DNA of 59,389 bases from Nemertoderma westbladi (GCA_032718475.1 JAUCBJ010004525.1:1-59389), one strand, 5' to 3'; shown: positions 23,038-36,867, counted from the first letter of the stretch. Notes: a model not told the origin generated them from the sequence alone. Numbers and translations: made by a program.

Positions 23038-26000
23038 ATCCTGGGATATCGCATAACTTACCAGTATCCTGGGATATCGCGGTACTTACTACAAGTATCC
23101 TGGGATATCGCTCTACTTACCAGTATCCTGGGATATCGCTCTACTTACCAGTATCCCGGGATATCGCACTACTTACCAGTATCCTGGGATATCGCTCTAC
23201 TTACCAGTATCCTGGGATATCTCTCTACTTACCAGTATCCTGGGATATCTCTCTACTTACCAGTATCCTGGGATATCGCGGTACTTACTACAAGTATCCT
23301 GGGATATCGCTCTACTTACCAGTATCCTGGGATATCGCTCTACTTACCAGTATCCTGGGATATCGCTCTACTTACCAGTGAGTATCCTAGGATATCGCGC
23401 TACTTACCAGTATCCTGGGATATCGCTCTACTTACCAGTATCCCGGGATATCGCTCTACTTACCAGTATCCTGGGTATCGCTCTACTTACCAGTATCCTG
23501 GGATATCGCACAACTTACCAGTATCCTGGGATATCGCTCTACTTACCAGTATCCTGGGATATCGCTCTACTTACCAGTATCCTGGGATATCGCTCTACTT
23601 ACCAGTATCCTGGGATATCGCTCTACTTACCAGTATCCTGGGATATCGCTCTACTTACCAGTATCCTGGGATATCGCTCTACTTACCAGTATCCCGGGAT
23701 ATCGCTCTACTTACCAGTATCCTGGGATATCGCTCTACTTACCAGTATCCTGGGATATCTCTCTACTTACCAGTATCCTGGGATATCGCTCTACTTACCA
23801 GTATCCTGGGATATCTCTCTACTTACCAGTATCCTGGGATATCGCACAACTTACCAGTATCCTGGGATATCGCTCTACTTACCAGTATCCTGGGATATCG
23901 CTCTACTTACCAGTATCCTGGGATATCGCACAACTTACCAGTCCAGTATCCTTGGATATCGCGCTACTTACCAGTATCCTGGGATATCGCTCTACTTACC
24001 AGTATTCTGGGATATCGCACAACTTACCAGTATCCTTGGATATCGCGCTACTTACCAGTATCCTGGGATATCGCTCTACTTACCAGTATCCTGGGATATC
24101 GCTCTACTTACCAGTATCCTGGGATATCGCTCTACTTACCAGTATCCTGGGATATCGCTCTACTTACCAGTATCCTAGGATATCGCTCTACTTACCAGTA
24201 TCCTAGGATATCGCTCTACTTACCAGTATCCTGGGATATCGCACAACTTACCAGTATCCTGGGATATCGCGCTACTTACCAGTATCCTTGGATATCGCGC
24301 TACTTACCAGTATCCTGGGATATGGCTCTACTTACCAGTATCCCGGGATATCGCTCTACTTACCAGTATCCTAGGATATCGCTCTACTTACCAGTATCCT
24401 GGGATATCGCACAACTTACCAGTATCCTGGGATATCGCGCTACTTACCAGTATCCTGGGATATCGCGCTACTTACCAGTATCTTGGGATATCGCTCTATA
24501 CTTACCAGTATTCTGGGATATCGCACAACTTACCAGTATCCTTGGATATCGCGCTACTTACCAGTATCCTAGGATATCGCTCTACTTACCAGTATCCTGG
24601 GATATCGCACAACTTACCACTATCCTGGGATATCGCGCTACTTACTAGTATCCTGGGATATCGCTCTACTTACCAGTGTCCTGGGATATCGCTCTACTTA
24701 CCAGTATCCTGGGATATCGCTCTACTTACCATTATCCTAGGATATCGCTCTACTTACCAGTATCCTGGGATATCGCGCTACTTACCAGTATCCTGGGATA
24801 TCGCGCTACTTACCAGTATCTTGGGATATCGCTCTATACTTACCAGTATTCTGGGATATCGCACAACTTACCAGTATCCTTGGATATCGCGCTACTTACC
24901 AGTATCCTAGGATATCGCTCTACTTACCAGTATCCTGGGATATCGCACAACTTACCACTATCCTGGGATATCGCGCTACTTACTAGTATCCTGGGATATC
25001 GCTCTACTTACCAGTGTCCTGGGATATCGCTCTACTTACCAGTATCCTGGGATATCGCTCTACTTACCAGTATCCTAGGATATCGCTCTACTTACCAGTA
25101 TCCTGGGATATCGCACAACTTACCAGTATCCTGGGATATCGCTCTACTTACCAGTATCCCGGGATATCGCTCTACTTACAGGTATCCCGGGATATCGCTC
25201 TACTTACCAGTATCCTGGGCTATCGCTCTACTTACCAGTATCCTGGGATATCGCTCTACTTACCAGTATCCTGGGATATCGCACAACTTACCAGTATCCT
25301 GGGATATCGCTCTACTTACCAGTATCCCGGGATATCGCTCTACTTACAGGTATCCCGGGATATCGCTCTACTTACCAGTATCCTGGGATATCGCTCTACT
25401 TACCAGTATCCTGGGATATCGCACAACTTACCAGTATCCTGGGATATCGCTCTACTTACCAGTATCCTGGGATATCGCTCTACTTACCTTATACCAGTAT
25501 CCTGGGATATCGCTCTACTTACCAGTATCCTGGGATATTGCGCTACTTACCAGTAGTATCCTGGGATATCGCTCTACTTACCAGTATCCTGGGATATCGC
25601 TCTACTTACCAGTAGTATCCTGGGATATCGCTCTACTTATATACCAGTATCCTGGGATATCGCTCTACTTACCAGTATCCTGGGATATCGCGCTACTTAC
25701 CAGTATCCTGGGCTATCGCTCTACTTACCAGTATCCTGGGATATCGCTCTACTTACTAGTATCCTGGGATATCGCACAACTTACCAGTATCCTGGGATAT
25801 CGCTCTACTTACCAGTAGTATCCTGGGATATCGCACAACTTACCAGTATCCTGGGATATCGCGCTACTTACTAGTATCCTGGGATATCGCTCTACTTACC
25901 AGTATCCTGGGATATTGCTCTACTTACCAGTATCCTGGGATATCGCTCTACTTACCAGTATCCTGGGATATTGCGCTACTTACCAGTAGTATCCTGGGAT

Positions 26001-29000
26001 ATCGCTCTACTTACCAGTATCCTGGGATATCGCTCTACTTACCAGTAGTATCCTGGGATATCGCTCTACTTATATACCAGTATCCTGGGATATCGCTCTA
26101 CTTACCAGTATCCTGGGATATCGCGCTACTTACCAGTAGTATCATGGGAAATCGCTCTACTTATATACCAGTATCCTGGGATATCGCTCTACTTACCAGT
26201 ATCCTGGGATATCGCGCTACTTACCAGTAGTATCCTGGGATATCGCTCTACTTACCAGTATCCTGGGATATCTCTCTACTTACCAGTATCCTGGGATATC
26301 GCTCTACTTACCAGTATCCTGGGATATCGCTCTACTTACCAGTATCCTTTGATATCGCACAACTTACCAGTATCCTGGGATATCGCTCTACTTACCAGTA
26401 GTATCCTGGGATATCGCTCTACTTATATACCAGTATCCTGGGATATCGCTCTACTTACGAGTATCCTGGGATATCGCGCTACTTACCAGTAGTATCCTGG
26501 GATATCGCTCTACTTATATACCAGTATCCTGGGATGTCTCTCTACTTACCAGTATCCCGGGATATCTCTCTACTTACCAGTATCCTGGGATATCGCTCTA
26601 CTTACCAGTATCCTATGATATCGCTCTACTTACCAGTATCCCGGTATATAGCTCTACTTACCAGTATCCCGGGATATCGCTCTACTTACCAGTATCCTAG
26701 GATATCGCTCTACTTACCAGTATCCTGGGATATCGCACAACTTACCAGTATCCTGGGATATCGCTCTACTTACCAGTATCCTGGGATATCGCACAACTTA
26801 CCAGTATCCTTGGATATCGCGCTACTTACCAGTATCCTGGGATATCGCTCTACTTACCAGTATCCTGGGATTACTTACCAGTATCCTGGGATATCGCACA
26901 ACTTACCAGTATCCTGGGATATCGCGCTACTTACTAGTATCCTGGGATATCGCTCTACTTACCAGTATCCTGGGATATTGCTCTACTTACCAGTATCCTG
27001 GGATATCGCTCTACTTACCAGTATCCTGGGATATCGCTCTACTTACCAGTATCCTGGGATATCGCACAACTTACCAGTATCCTGGGATATTGCTCTACTT
27101 ACCAGTATCCTGGGATATCGCGCTACTTACCAGTATCCTGGGATATGGCTCTACTTACCAGTATCCCGGGATATCGCTCTACTTACCAGTATCCTGGGAT
27201 ATTGCTCTACTTACCAGTATCCTGGGATATCGCTCTACTTACCAGTATCCTAGGATATCGCACAACTTACCAGTATCCTGGGATATCGCTCTACTTACCA
27301 GTATCCTGGGATATCGCTCTACTTACCAGTATCCTGGGATATCGCGCTACTTACCAGTATCCTGGGATATCGCTCTACTTACCAGTATCCTGGGATATCG
27401 CTCTACTTACCAGTATCCTGGGATATCGCTCTACTTACCAGTATCCTGGGATTACTTACCAGTATCCTGGGATATCGCACAACTTACCAGTATCCTGGGA
27501 TATCGCACAACTTACCAGTATCCTGGGATATCGCGCTACTTACTAGTATCCTGGGATATCGCTCTACTTACCAGTATCCTGGGATATCGCACAACTTACC
27601 AGTATCCTGGGATATCGCGCTACTTACTAGTATCCTGGGATATCGCTCTACTTACCAGTATCCTGGGATATCGCTCTACTTACCAGTATCCCGGGATATC
27701 GCACTACTTACCAGTATCCTGGGATATCGCTCTACTTACCAGTATCCTGGGATATCTCTCTACTTACCAGTATCCTGGGATATCTCTCTACTTACCAGTA
27801 TCCTGGGATATCGCGGTACTTACTACAAGTATCCTGGGATATCGCTCTACTTACCAGTATCCTGGGATATCGCTCTACTTACCAGTATCCTGGGATATTG
27901 CTCTACTTACCAGTATCCTGGGATATCGCTCTACTTACCAGTATCCTGGGATATTGCGCTACTTACCAGTAGTATCCTGGGATATCGCTCTACTTACCAG
28001 TATCCTGGGATATCGCTCTACTTACCAGTAGTATCCTGGGATATCGCTCTACTTATATACCAGTATCCTGGGATATCGCTCTACTTACCAGTATCCTGGG
28101 ATATCGCGCTACTTACCAGTAGTATCATGGGAAATCGCTCTACTTATATACCAGTATCCTGGGATATCGCTCTACTTACCAGTATCCTGGGATATCGCGC
28201 TACTTACCAGTAGTATCCTGGGATATCGCTCTACTTACCAGTATCCTGGGATATCTCTCTACTTACCAGTATCCTGGGATATCGCTCTACTTACCAGTAT
28301 CCTGGGATATCGCTCTACTTACCAGTATCCTTTGATATCGCACAACTTACCAGTATCCTGGGATATCGCTCTACTTACCAGTAGTATCCTGGGATATCGC
28401 TCTACTTATATACCAGTATCCTGGGATATCGCTCTACTTACGAGTATCCTGGGATATCGCGCTACTTACCAGTAGTATCCTGGGATATCGCTCTACTTAT
28501 ATACCAGTATCCTGGGATGTCTCTCTACTTACCAGTATCCCGGGATATCTCTCTACTTACCAGTATCCTGGGATATCGCTCTACTTACCAGTATCCTATG
28601 ATATCGCTCTACTTACCAGTATCCCGGTATATAGCTCTACTTACCAGTATCCCGGGATATCGCTCTACTTACCAGTATCCTAGGATATCGCTCTACTTAC
28701 CAGTATCCTGGGATATCGCACAACTTACCAGTATCCTGGGATATCGCTCTACTTACCAGTATCCTGGGATATCGCACAACTTACCAGTATCCTTGGATAT
28801 CGCGCTACTTACCAGTATCCTGGGATATCGCTCTACTTACCAGTATCCTGGGATTACTTACCAGTATCCTGGGATATCGCTCTACTTACCAGTATCCTGG
28901 GATATCGCTCTACTTACCAGTATCCTGGGATATCGCTCTACTTACCAGTATCCTGGGATATCGCTCTACTTACCAGTATCCTAGGATATCGCTCTACTTA

Positions 29001-32000
29001 CCAGTATCCTAGGATATCGCTCTACTTACCAGTATCCTGGGATATCGCACAACTTACCAGTATCCTGGGATATCGCGCTACTTACCAGTATCCTTGGATA
29101 TCGCGCTACTTACCAGTATCCTGGGATATGGCTCTACTTACCAGTATCCCGGGATATCGCTCTACTTACCAGTATCCTAGGATATCGCTCTACTTACCAG
29201 TATCCTGGGATATCGCACAACTTACCAGTATCCTGGGATATCGCGCTACTTACCAGTATCCTGGGATATCGCGCTACTTACCAGTATCTTGGGATATCGC
29301 TCTATACTTACCAGTATTCTGGGATATCGCACAACTTACCAGTATCCTTGGATATCGCGCTACTTACCAGTATCCTAGGATATCGCTCTACTTACCAGTA
29401 TCCTGGGATATCGCACAACTTACCACTATCCTGGGATATCGCGCTACTTACTAGTATCCTGGGATATCGCTCTACTTACCAGTATCCTGGGATATTGCTC
29501 TACTTACCAGTATCCTGGGATATCGCTCTACTTACCAGTATCCTGGGATATTGCGCTACTTACCAGTAGTATCCTGGGATATCGCTCTACTTACCAGTAT
29601 CCTGGGATATCGCTCTACTTACCAGTAGTATCCTGGGATATCGCTCTACTTATATACCAGTATCCTGGGATATCGCTCTACTTACCAGTATCCTGGGATA
29701 TCGCGCTACTTACCAGTAGTATCATGGGAAATCGCTCTACTTATATACCAGTATCCTGGGATATCGCTCTACTTACCAGTATCCTGGGATATCGCGCTAC
29801 TTACCAGTAGTATCCTGGGATATCGCTCTACTTACCAGTATCCTGGGATATCTCTCTACTTACCAGTATCCTGGGATATCGCTCTACTTACCAGTATCCT
29901 GGGATATCGCTCTACTTACCAGTATCCTTTGATATCGCACAACTTACCAGTATCCTGGGATATCGCTCTACTTACCAGTAGTATCCTGGGATATCGCTCT
30001 ACTTATATACCAGTATCCTGGGATATCGCTCTACTTACGAGTATCCTGGGATATCGCGCTACTTACCAGTAGTATCCTGGGATATCGCTCTACTTATATA
30101 CCAGTATCCTGGGATGTCTCTCTACTTACCAGTATCCCGGGATATCTCTCTACTTACCAGTATCCTGGGATATCGCTCTACTTACCAGTATCCTATGATA
30201 TCGCTCTACTTACCAGTATCCCGGTATATAGCTCTACTTACCAGTATCCCGGGATATCGCTCTACTTACCAGTATCCTAGGATATCGCTCTACTTACCAG
30301 TATCCTGGGATATCGCACAACTTACCAGTATCCTGGGATATCGCTCTACTTACCAGTATCCTGGGATATCGCACAACTTACCAGTATCCTTGGATATCGC
30401 GCTACTTACCAGTATCCTGGGATATCGCTCTACTTACCAGTATCCTGGGATTACTTACCAGTATCCTGGGATATCGCTCTACTTACCAGTATCCTGGGAT
30501 ATCGCTCTACTTACCAGTATCCTGGGATATCGCTCTACTTACCAGTATCCTGGGATATCGCTCTACTTACCAGTATCCTAGGATATCGCTCTACTTACCA
30601 GTATCCTAGGATATCGCTCTACTTACCAGTATCCTGGGATATCGCACAACTTACCAGTATCCTGGGATATCGCGCTACTTACCAGTATCCTTGGATATCG
30701 CGCTACTTACCAGTATCCTGGGATATGGCTCTACTTACCAGTATCCCGGGATATCGCTCTACTTACCAGTATCCTAGGATATCGCTCTACTTACCAGTAT
30801 CCTGGGATATCGCACAACTTACCAGTATCCTGGGATATCGCGCTACTTACCAGTATCCTGGGATATCGCGCTACTTACCAGTATCTTGGGATATCGCTCT
30901 ATACTTACCAGTATTCTGGGATATCGCACAACTTACCAGTATCCTTGGATATCGCGCTACTTACCAGTATCCTAGGATATCGCTCTACTTACCAGTATCC
31001 TGGGATATCGCACAACTTACCACTATCCTGGGATATCGCGCTACTTACTAGTATCCTGGGATATCGCTCTACTTACCAGTGTCCTGGGATATCGCTCTAC
31101 TTACCAGTATCCTGGGATATCGCTCTACTTACCATTATCCTAGGATATCGCTCTACTTACCAGTATCCTGGGATATCGCGCTACTTACCAGTATCCTGGG
31201 ATATCGCGCTACTTACCAGTATCTTGGGATATCGCTCTATACTTACCAGTATTCTGGGATATCGCACAACTTACCAGTATCCTTGGATATCGCGCTACTT
31301 ACCAGTATCCTAGGATATCGCTCTACTTACCAGTATCCTGGGATATCGCACAACTTACCACTATCCTGGGATATCGCGCTACTTACTAGTATCCTGGGAT
31401 ATCGCTCTACTTACCAGTGTCCTGGGATATCGCTCTACTTACCAGTATCCTGGGATATCGCTCTACTTACCAGTATCCTAGGATATCGCTCTACTTACCA
31501 GTATCCTGGGATATCGCACAACTTACCAGTATCCTGGGATATCGCTCTACTTACCAGTATCCCGGGATATCGCTCTACTTACAGGTATCCCGGGATATCG
31601 CTCTACTTACCAGTATCCTGGGCTATCGCTCTACTTACCAGTATCCTGGGATATCGCTCTACTTACCAGTATCCTGGGATATCGCACAACTTACCAGTAT
31701 CCTGGGATATCGCTCTACTTACCAGTATCCCGGGATATCGCTCTACTTACAGGTATCCCGGGATATCGCTCTACTTACCAGTATCCTGGGATATCGCTCT
31801 ACTTACCAGTATCCTGGGATATCGCACAACTTACCAGTATCCTGGGATATCGCTCTACTTACCAGTATCCTGGGATATCGCTCTACTTACCTTATACCAG
31901 TATCCTGGGATATCGCTCTACTTACCAGTATCCTGGGATATTGCGCTACTTACCAGTAGTATCCTGGGATATCGCTCTACTTACCAGTATCCTGGGATAT

Positions 32001-34358
32001 CGCTCTACTTACCAGTAGTATCCTGGGATATCGCTCTACTTATATACCAGTATCCTGGGATATCGCTCTACTTACCAGTATCCTGGGATATCGCGCTACT
32101 TACCAGTATCCTGGGCTATCGCTCTACTTACCAGTATCCTGGGATATCGCTCTACTTACTAGTATCCTGGGATATCGCACAACTTACCAGTATCCTGGGA
32201 TATCGCTCTACTTACCAGTAGTATCCTGGGATATCGCACAACTTACCAGTATCCTGGGATATCGCGCTACTTACTAGTATCCTGGGATATCGCTCTACTT
32301 ACCAGTATCCTGGGATATTGCTCTACTTACCAGTATCCTGGGATATCGCTCTACTTACCAGTATCCTGGGATATTGCGCTACTTACCAGTAGTATCCTGG
32401 GATATCGCTCTACTTACCAGTATCCTGGGATATCGCTCTACTTACCAGTAGTATCCTGGGATATCGCTCTACTTATATACCAGTATCCTGGGATATCGCT
32501 CTACTTACCAGTATCCTGGGATATCGCGCTACTTACCAGTAGTATCATGGGAAATCGCTCTACTTATATACCAGTATCCTGGGATATCGCTCTACTTACC
32601 AGTATCCTGGGATATCGCGCTACTTACCAGTAGTATCCTGGGATATCGCTCTACTTACCAGTATCCTGGGATATCTCTCTACTTACCAGTATCCTGGGAT
32701 ATCGCTCTACTTACCAGTATCCTGGGATATCGCTCTACTTACCAGTATCCTTTGATATCGCACAACTTACCAGTATCCTGGGATATCGCTCTACTTACCA
32801 GTAGTATCCTGGGATATCGCTCTACTTATATACCAGTATCCTGGGATATCGCTCTACTTACGAGTATCCTGGGATATCGCGCTACTTACCAGTAGTATCC
32901 TGGGATATCGCTCTACTTATATACCAGTATCCTGGGATGTCTCTCTACTTACCAGTATCCCGGGATATCTCTCTACTTACCAGTATCCTGGGATATCGCT
33001 CTACTTACCAGTATCCTATGATATCGCTCTACTTACCAGTATCCCGGTATATAGCTCTACTTACCAGTATCCCGGGATATCGCTCTACTTACCAGTATCC
33101 TAGGATATCGCTCTACTTACCAGTATCCTGGGATATCGCACAACTTACCAGTATCCTGGGATATCGCTCTACTTACCAGTATCCTGGGATATCGCACAAC
33201 TTACCAGTATCCTTGGATATCGCGCTACTTACCAGTATCCTGGGATATCGCTCTACTTACCAGTATCCTGGGATTACTTACCAGTATCCTGGGATATCGC
33301 ACAACTTACCAGTATCCTGGGATATCGCGCTACTTACTAGTATCCTGGGATATCGCTCTACTTACCAGTATCCTGGGATATTGCTCTACTTACCAGTATC
33401 CTGGGATATCGCTCTACTTACCAGTATCCTGGGATATCGCTCTACTTACCAGTATCCTGGGATATCGCACAACTTACCAGTATCATGGGATATTGCTCTA
33501 CTTACCAGTATCCTGGGATATCGCGCTACTTACCAGTATCCTGGGATATGGCTCTACTTACCAGTATCCCGGGATATCGCTCTACTTACCAGTATCCTGG
33601 GATATTGCTCTACTTACCAGTATCCTGGGATATCGCTCTACTTACCAGTATCCTAGGATATCGCACAACTTACCAGTATCCTGGGATATCGCTCTACTTA
33701 CCAGTATCCTGGGATATCGCTCTACTTACCAGTATCCTGGGATATCGCGCTACTTACCAGTATCCTGGGATATCGCTCTACTTACCAGTATCCTGGGATA
33801 TCGCTCTACTTACCAGTATCCTGGGATATCGCTCTACTTACCAGTATCCTGGGATTACTTACCAGTATCCTGGGATATCGCACAACTTACCAGTATCCTG
33901 GGATATCGCGCTACTTACTAGTATCCTGGGATATCGCTCTACTTACCAGTATCCTGGGATATCGCACAACTTACCAGTATCCTGGGATATCGCGCTACTT
34001 ACTAGTATCCTGGGATATCGCTCTACTTACCAGTATCCTGGGATATCGCTCTACTTACCAGTATCCCGGGATATCGCACTACTTACCAGTATCCTGGGAT
34101 ATCGCTCTACTTACCAGTATCCTGGGATATCTCTCTACTTACCAGTATCCTGGGATATCTCTCTACTTACCAGTATCCTGGGATATCGCGGTACTTACTA
34201 CAAGTATCCTGGGATATCGCTCTACTTACCAGTATCCTGGGATATCGCTCTACTTACCAGTATCCTGGGATATTGCTCTACTTACCAGTATCCTGGGATA
34301 TCGCTCTACTTACCAGTATCCTGGGATATCGCTCTACTTACCAGTATCCTGGGATATC
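23038..34358 (-). repeat. 28-bp satellite derived from the eRF1 exon/intron junction, about 400 copies
   Basis: On the plus strand the monomer is CGCTCTACTTACCAGTATCC followed by TGGGATAT. On the eRF1 sense strand it reads GATATCCCAGGATACTG (identical to the last 17 bases of eRF1 exon 1) followed by GTAAGTAGAGC, the eRF1 donor. The array abuts exon 1, whose end is in effect the first unit. Common variants change bases outside the donor core (GCACAAC, GCGCTAC, CCCGGG, CTAGG); CTTAC, the complement of GTAAG, is nearly constant. Some units have small insertions (CCAGTAGTATCC, CTTATATACC). Plus-strand frames are open only because the unit lacks stops there. Confidence 0.97.
34336..34344 (-). promoter_or_regulatory. 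eRF1 5' splice site CTG|GTAAGT
   Basis: The intron begins at 34341 (minus strand). The nine bases match the U1-complementary consensus CAG|GTAAGT at eight positions. It is the proximal member of the donor-bearing 28-bp series that fills the intron. Confidence 0.93.
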
Positions 34359-35251
34359 TCGTGGAAGTAGCGATTTATAAGTTTCTTCTCCTGGATAAAC
34401 TTAACGTTAGCGAGAACTTCCTGGGCCAACTCGATGGCCTGGTTGAAGCCGTTCTCCCCGCCGTACGAAACGTCAACAATCTTTAGAACCTTACAGCCGA
34501 GACGCGGGTCGAACATATCCGAGCCGTTCAACTCCGACTTAAAGTCAGCTGAGCCGGCGAGAATCAACCCGGTCACGTTGGGTCGGTCGTTGGTTATGTA
34601 CATCTGTACGGCCGTCTCGGCGACCTTGCGCACGTAGTTGTGCCGCTTCTCCAGTCGGAGACGCGCGAATCGCAACGCAGACTGCCCCCCGCGTCCGTGC
34701 TTCTTGGGGAGGTCCACTGTGAACTTGTGCAGGACGTCGCGAGTATTCCCGCAGAGTGTGCCAAAGAGAGCTCCGTTACCATCCATAATGATGAACCCAA
34801 ACTTACTATCGTCTTCTAGTAGATTCTGTAGCGCTTCTGTGTGGAACTTGTTATCACAGAGATACAATGAGGTGTTTATCGGTTTAAATGGTTCGAAGTC
34901 TATGTTGACCTTTTTCTCTTTGCCCTCGTCCGTAACGATTGTGCCGCAGTAGATGACGAGGCCGTTGGGAGGGACTTTGTTGTAGAGTTTGAGTCGCTGC
35001 TGCACCGATGTGATGGCGCCGAGGACAGACAGTCTGTTGACGCGCGACTTTATGTTGGACGCCGTGCCGAACTCGTCGGCTAACATCCGCGCCACGCGGG
35101 AGATCTGATCTTTTGGCGGGATGATCAGGGAGATCATACTGGTTCCGTTGCCTCGCGCGGCTTCCAGACTCTTTATTAGTTTTTTTATCTTCCACATCTC
35201 AACGTTTCTGTCCGCCAGATCGGTCTCGCCGTTAATTTGTGAGGAACTCAT
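34342..35251 (-). CDS. ETF1: eRF1 (translation termination factor), exon 1: N and M domains and start of C domain
   Basis: eRF1 recognises all three stop codons in the ribosomal A site and triggers peptide release in the cytoplasm with eRF3. The ATG at 35251 fits the family start; the frame runs further upstream but only to a GTG. Residues 66-69 are the NIKS motif and 130-136 the YxCxxxF motif (YLCDNKF), both for stop-codon reading in the standard code. Residues 188-190 are the catalytic GGQ loop within [13 protein letters not shown]. The exon ends after 303 codons plus one base in ...EISQDTG. Most animal genes split this region by several introns; here it is one exon. Confidence 0.98.
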
Positions 35252-36389
35252 GATGGGGCTGTGGCTGTGTGCGGTGCCGGTATGTACGGTACATACACCG
35301 ATAATCGGATTTGATTTGTGTTTCACTTTTGAGTGATAGAAGTCTCGGAGTTCAACCTTGCACTTTGGGAAATATTGAAATATGATAGCCTACTCCTGAC
35401 TGCCTGAACTCTGCTATTCCTGTACTCTGCAGCTCTGTGCTGTGTACTGACTGATTGAGTGCAGGACTGTTGTTGATTGGCCTACGCAATACCGGTACTG
35501 CGGTAACAAAACAACTGCAAGGTACAGGGAAGACCCTAGGCCTACAGCCTATCGCTGTCGCAGTACAGCAGTACTGCAGTATCGTAAGCAGGACTCTGGA
35601 ATCAGAAATGTGAGGACAGCTGCAGCACCGGTAGCGCGGTAGCATATAACAAAATAAAATTCCTTGAAGTCGTTGCCGGTTAACATGGTCGATTGCCGGT
35701 ACCGGTAGGTATCTGAACAGTTAAGGGAAGAAGAATGTTAGGTATTTCCTAATCAAATCAATAGACGAAAATAAAAACAGATGTTTCTGTTTAATTGTTG
35801 GTCTTAGTTGATTTAATTAAGAGATAAATAACCTACAGACCTACCCGGTAACCGTAATTCAATACGGTTCTTTAGAAATTAGAATACACTCTGGGATCAG
35901 GTACCGGTAGCTCAAAATTTTTTTTTAAAATCTCGACCGATTTCGCCCTAATGCAATCCTACAGAAAAACAAACTACAGTACCTACCGCTACCAGACAAT
36001 CAGAATTGTAAGTGGACCACTGCAAAATAAGAATATAGGAACGGTCATAGGAACTACCCTTCGATAACAAGCTATTAATTGAGCAACGATTGTGCAATAA
36101 TTACCGGTTACCGGAAGATAGATAGACATTTTATTTATACATTATGTAAAGACAATAACAAATACACCAAACAAAGTACAGTAGGTATTACTTTTTTTTT
36201 AGATAATCGTTTTGGTCGTTTCCACCAGCGGTTGCACCCTGCACCGCTGCACGTTGAGTTCACATAGAACATCGTGATTCTTTAATTTAATCTGAAATCG
36301 CGAGACATGGGGGGGGGGAAAATCCCACCTTGGCGAATTAATATCCCGCCTCAATGTTAAATTCTCAATTTATGGAAAAGGGAGCAGGT
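35252..36389. other. Region upstream of eRF1, presumed promoter and 5' UTR
   Basis: Contains many ACCGGTA and TACCGGT cores (near 35503, 35621, 35690, 35900, 36104) and no reading frame I can support. A segment at 36308-36362 (poly-G, then AATCCCACCTTGGCGAATTA) resembles 51448-51520 upstream of another gene, so it is probably a dispersed repeat. Confidence 0.4.
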
Positions 36390-36399
36390 TACAGTACAG

Positions 36400-36867
36400 A
36401 GCAGCAGTAGTTCCAGTACTCCTCTATGGGAGTCCATGCTGGGCTCTAACTGCCGAGGACACCAAATCTCTGGACGGCACATTCACAAGAATGCTACGCC
36501 GGGTTCATTGTGTCAAGTTCAATGCACACATCTCCAACCAGACACTATATAACATTGGAGGTGTCTCATTGGTTCCCCCAAACTTGACACTAGAACAAAA
36601 TCGCCTCCGCTTTGCAGGACATTGCTTTCGCCGTGAGGACCAGCCAGTGCATAATCTTGTACTTTGGCAGCCTCATGGAGTGAATAAGCATGGTGGACAG
36701 CCCATGACTTTCTTGAGACGCATCTTAAAGGACACTGGCCTTGAAGATGCGGATGATCTAGCAAATGTCATGGGTGATAGGGAGTTGTGGCGGTGCAATT
36801 TTGTCGATAAGCCGGCACAGCATTCTTAAAAATGCAGCTGCAATGCAGCATGCCGACTGTGTGTGTG
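36400..36867 (+). mobile_element. Short 3' fragment of family-A LINE
   Basis: The 10-bp target duplication TACAGTACAG lies at 36390-36399 and 36868-36877. It encodes only the family C-terminus (TRMLRRVHC through RCNFVDKPAQHS, stop at 36827-36829). The tail ends GCAGCATGCCGACTGTGTGTG, a TG-type tail instead of the usual TAG series. The frame is intact and near-identical to other copies, so the insertion is recent. Confidence 0.9.

Larger units (their letters stand above)
15102..34341 (-). other. eRF1 intron, about 19.2 kb, filled with repeats
   Basis: The donor is CTG|GTAAGTAGAGC at 34341 (minus strand); the acceptor is TTTTCAG at 15102. It is a phase-1 intron and the only one interrupting the coding region. 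From donor to acceptor it contains an 11.3-kb array of 28-bp repeats, a hAT-type insertion in the far end of that array, a LINE in the opposite orientation, two unrecognised plus-strand frames and AT-rich sequence. The predicted splice junction is supported by exact reading-frame restoration of a highly conserved protein. Confidence 0.95.

Noticed and set aside
23025-34322. Long plus-strand reading frames with [13 protein letters not shown]-type repeats
   Set aside because: They are translations of the 28-bp array; the complement of the donor repeat has no stops, so all three frames are open. No coding signal beyond the repeat.
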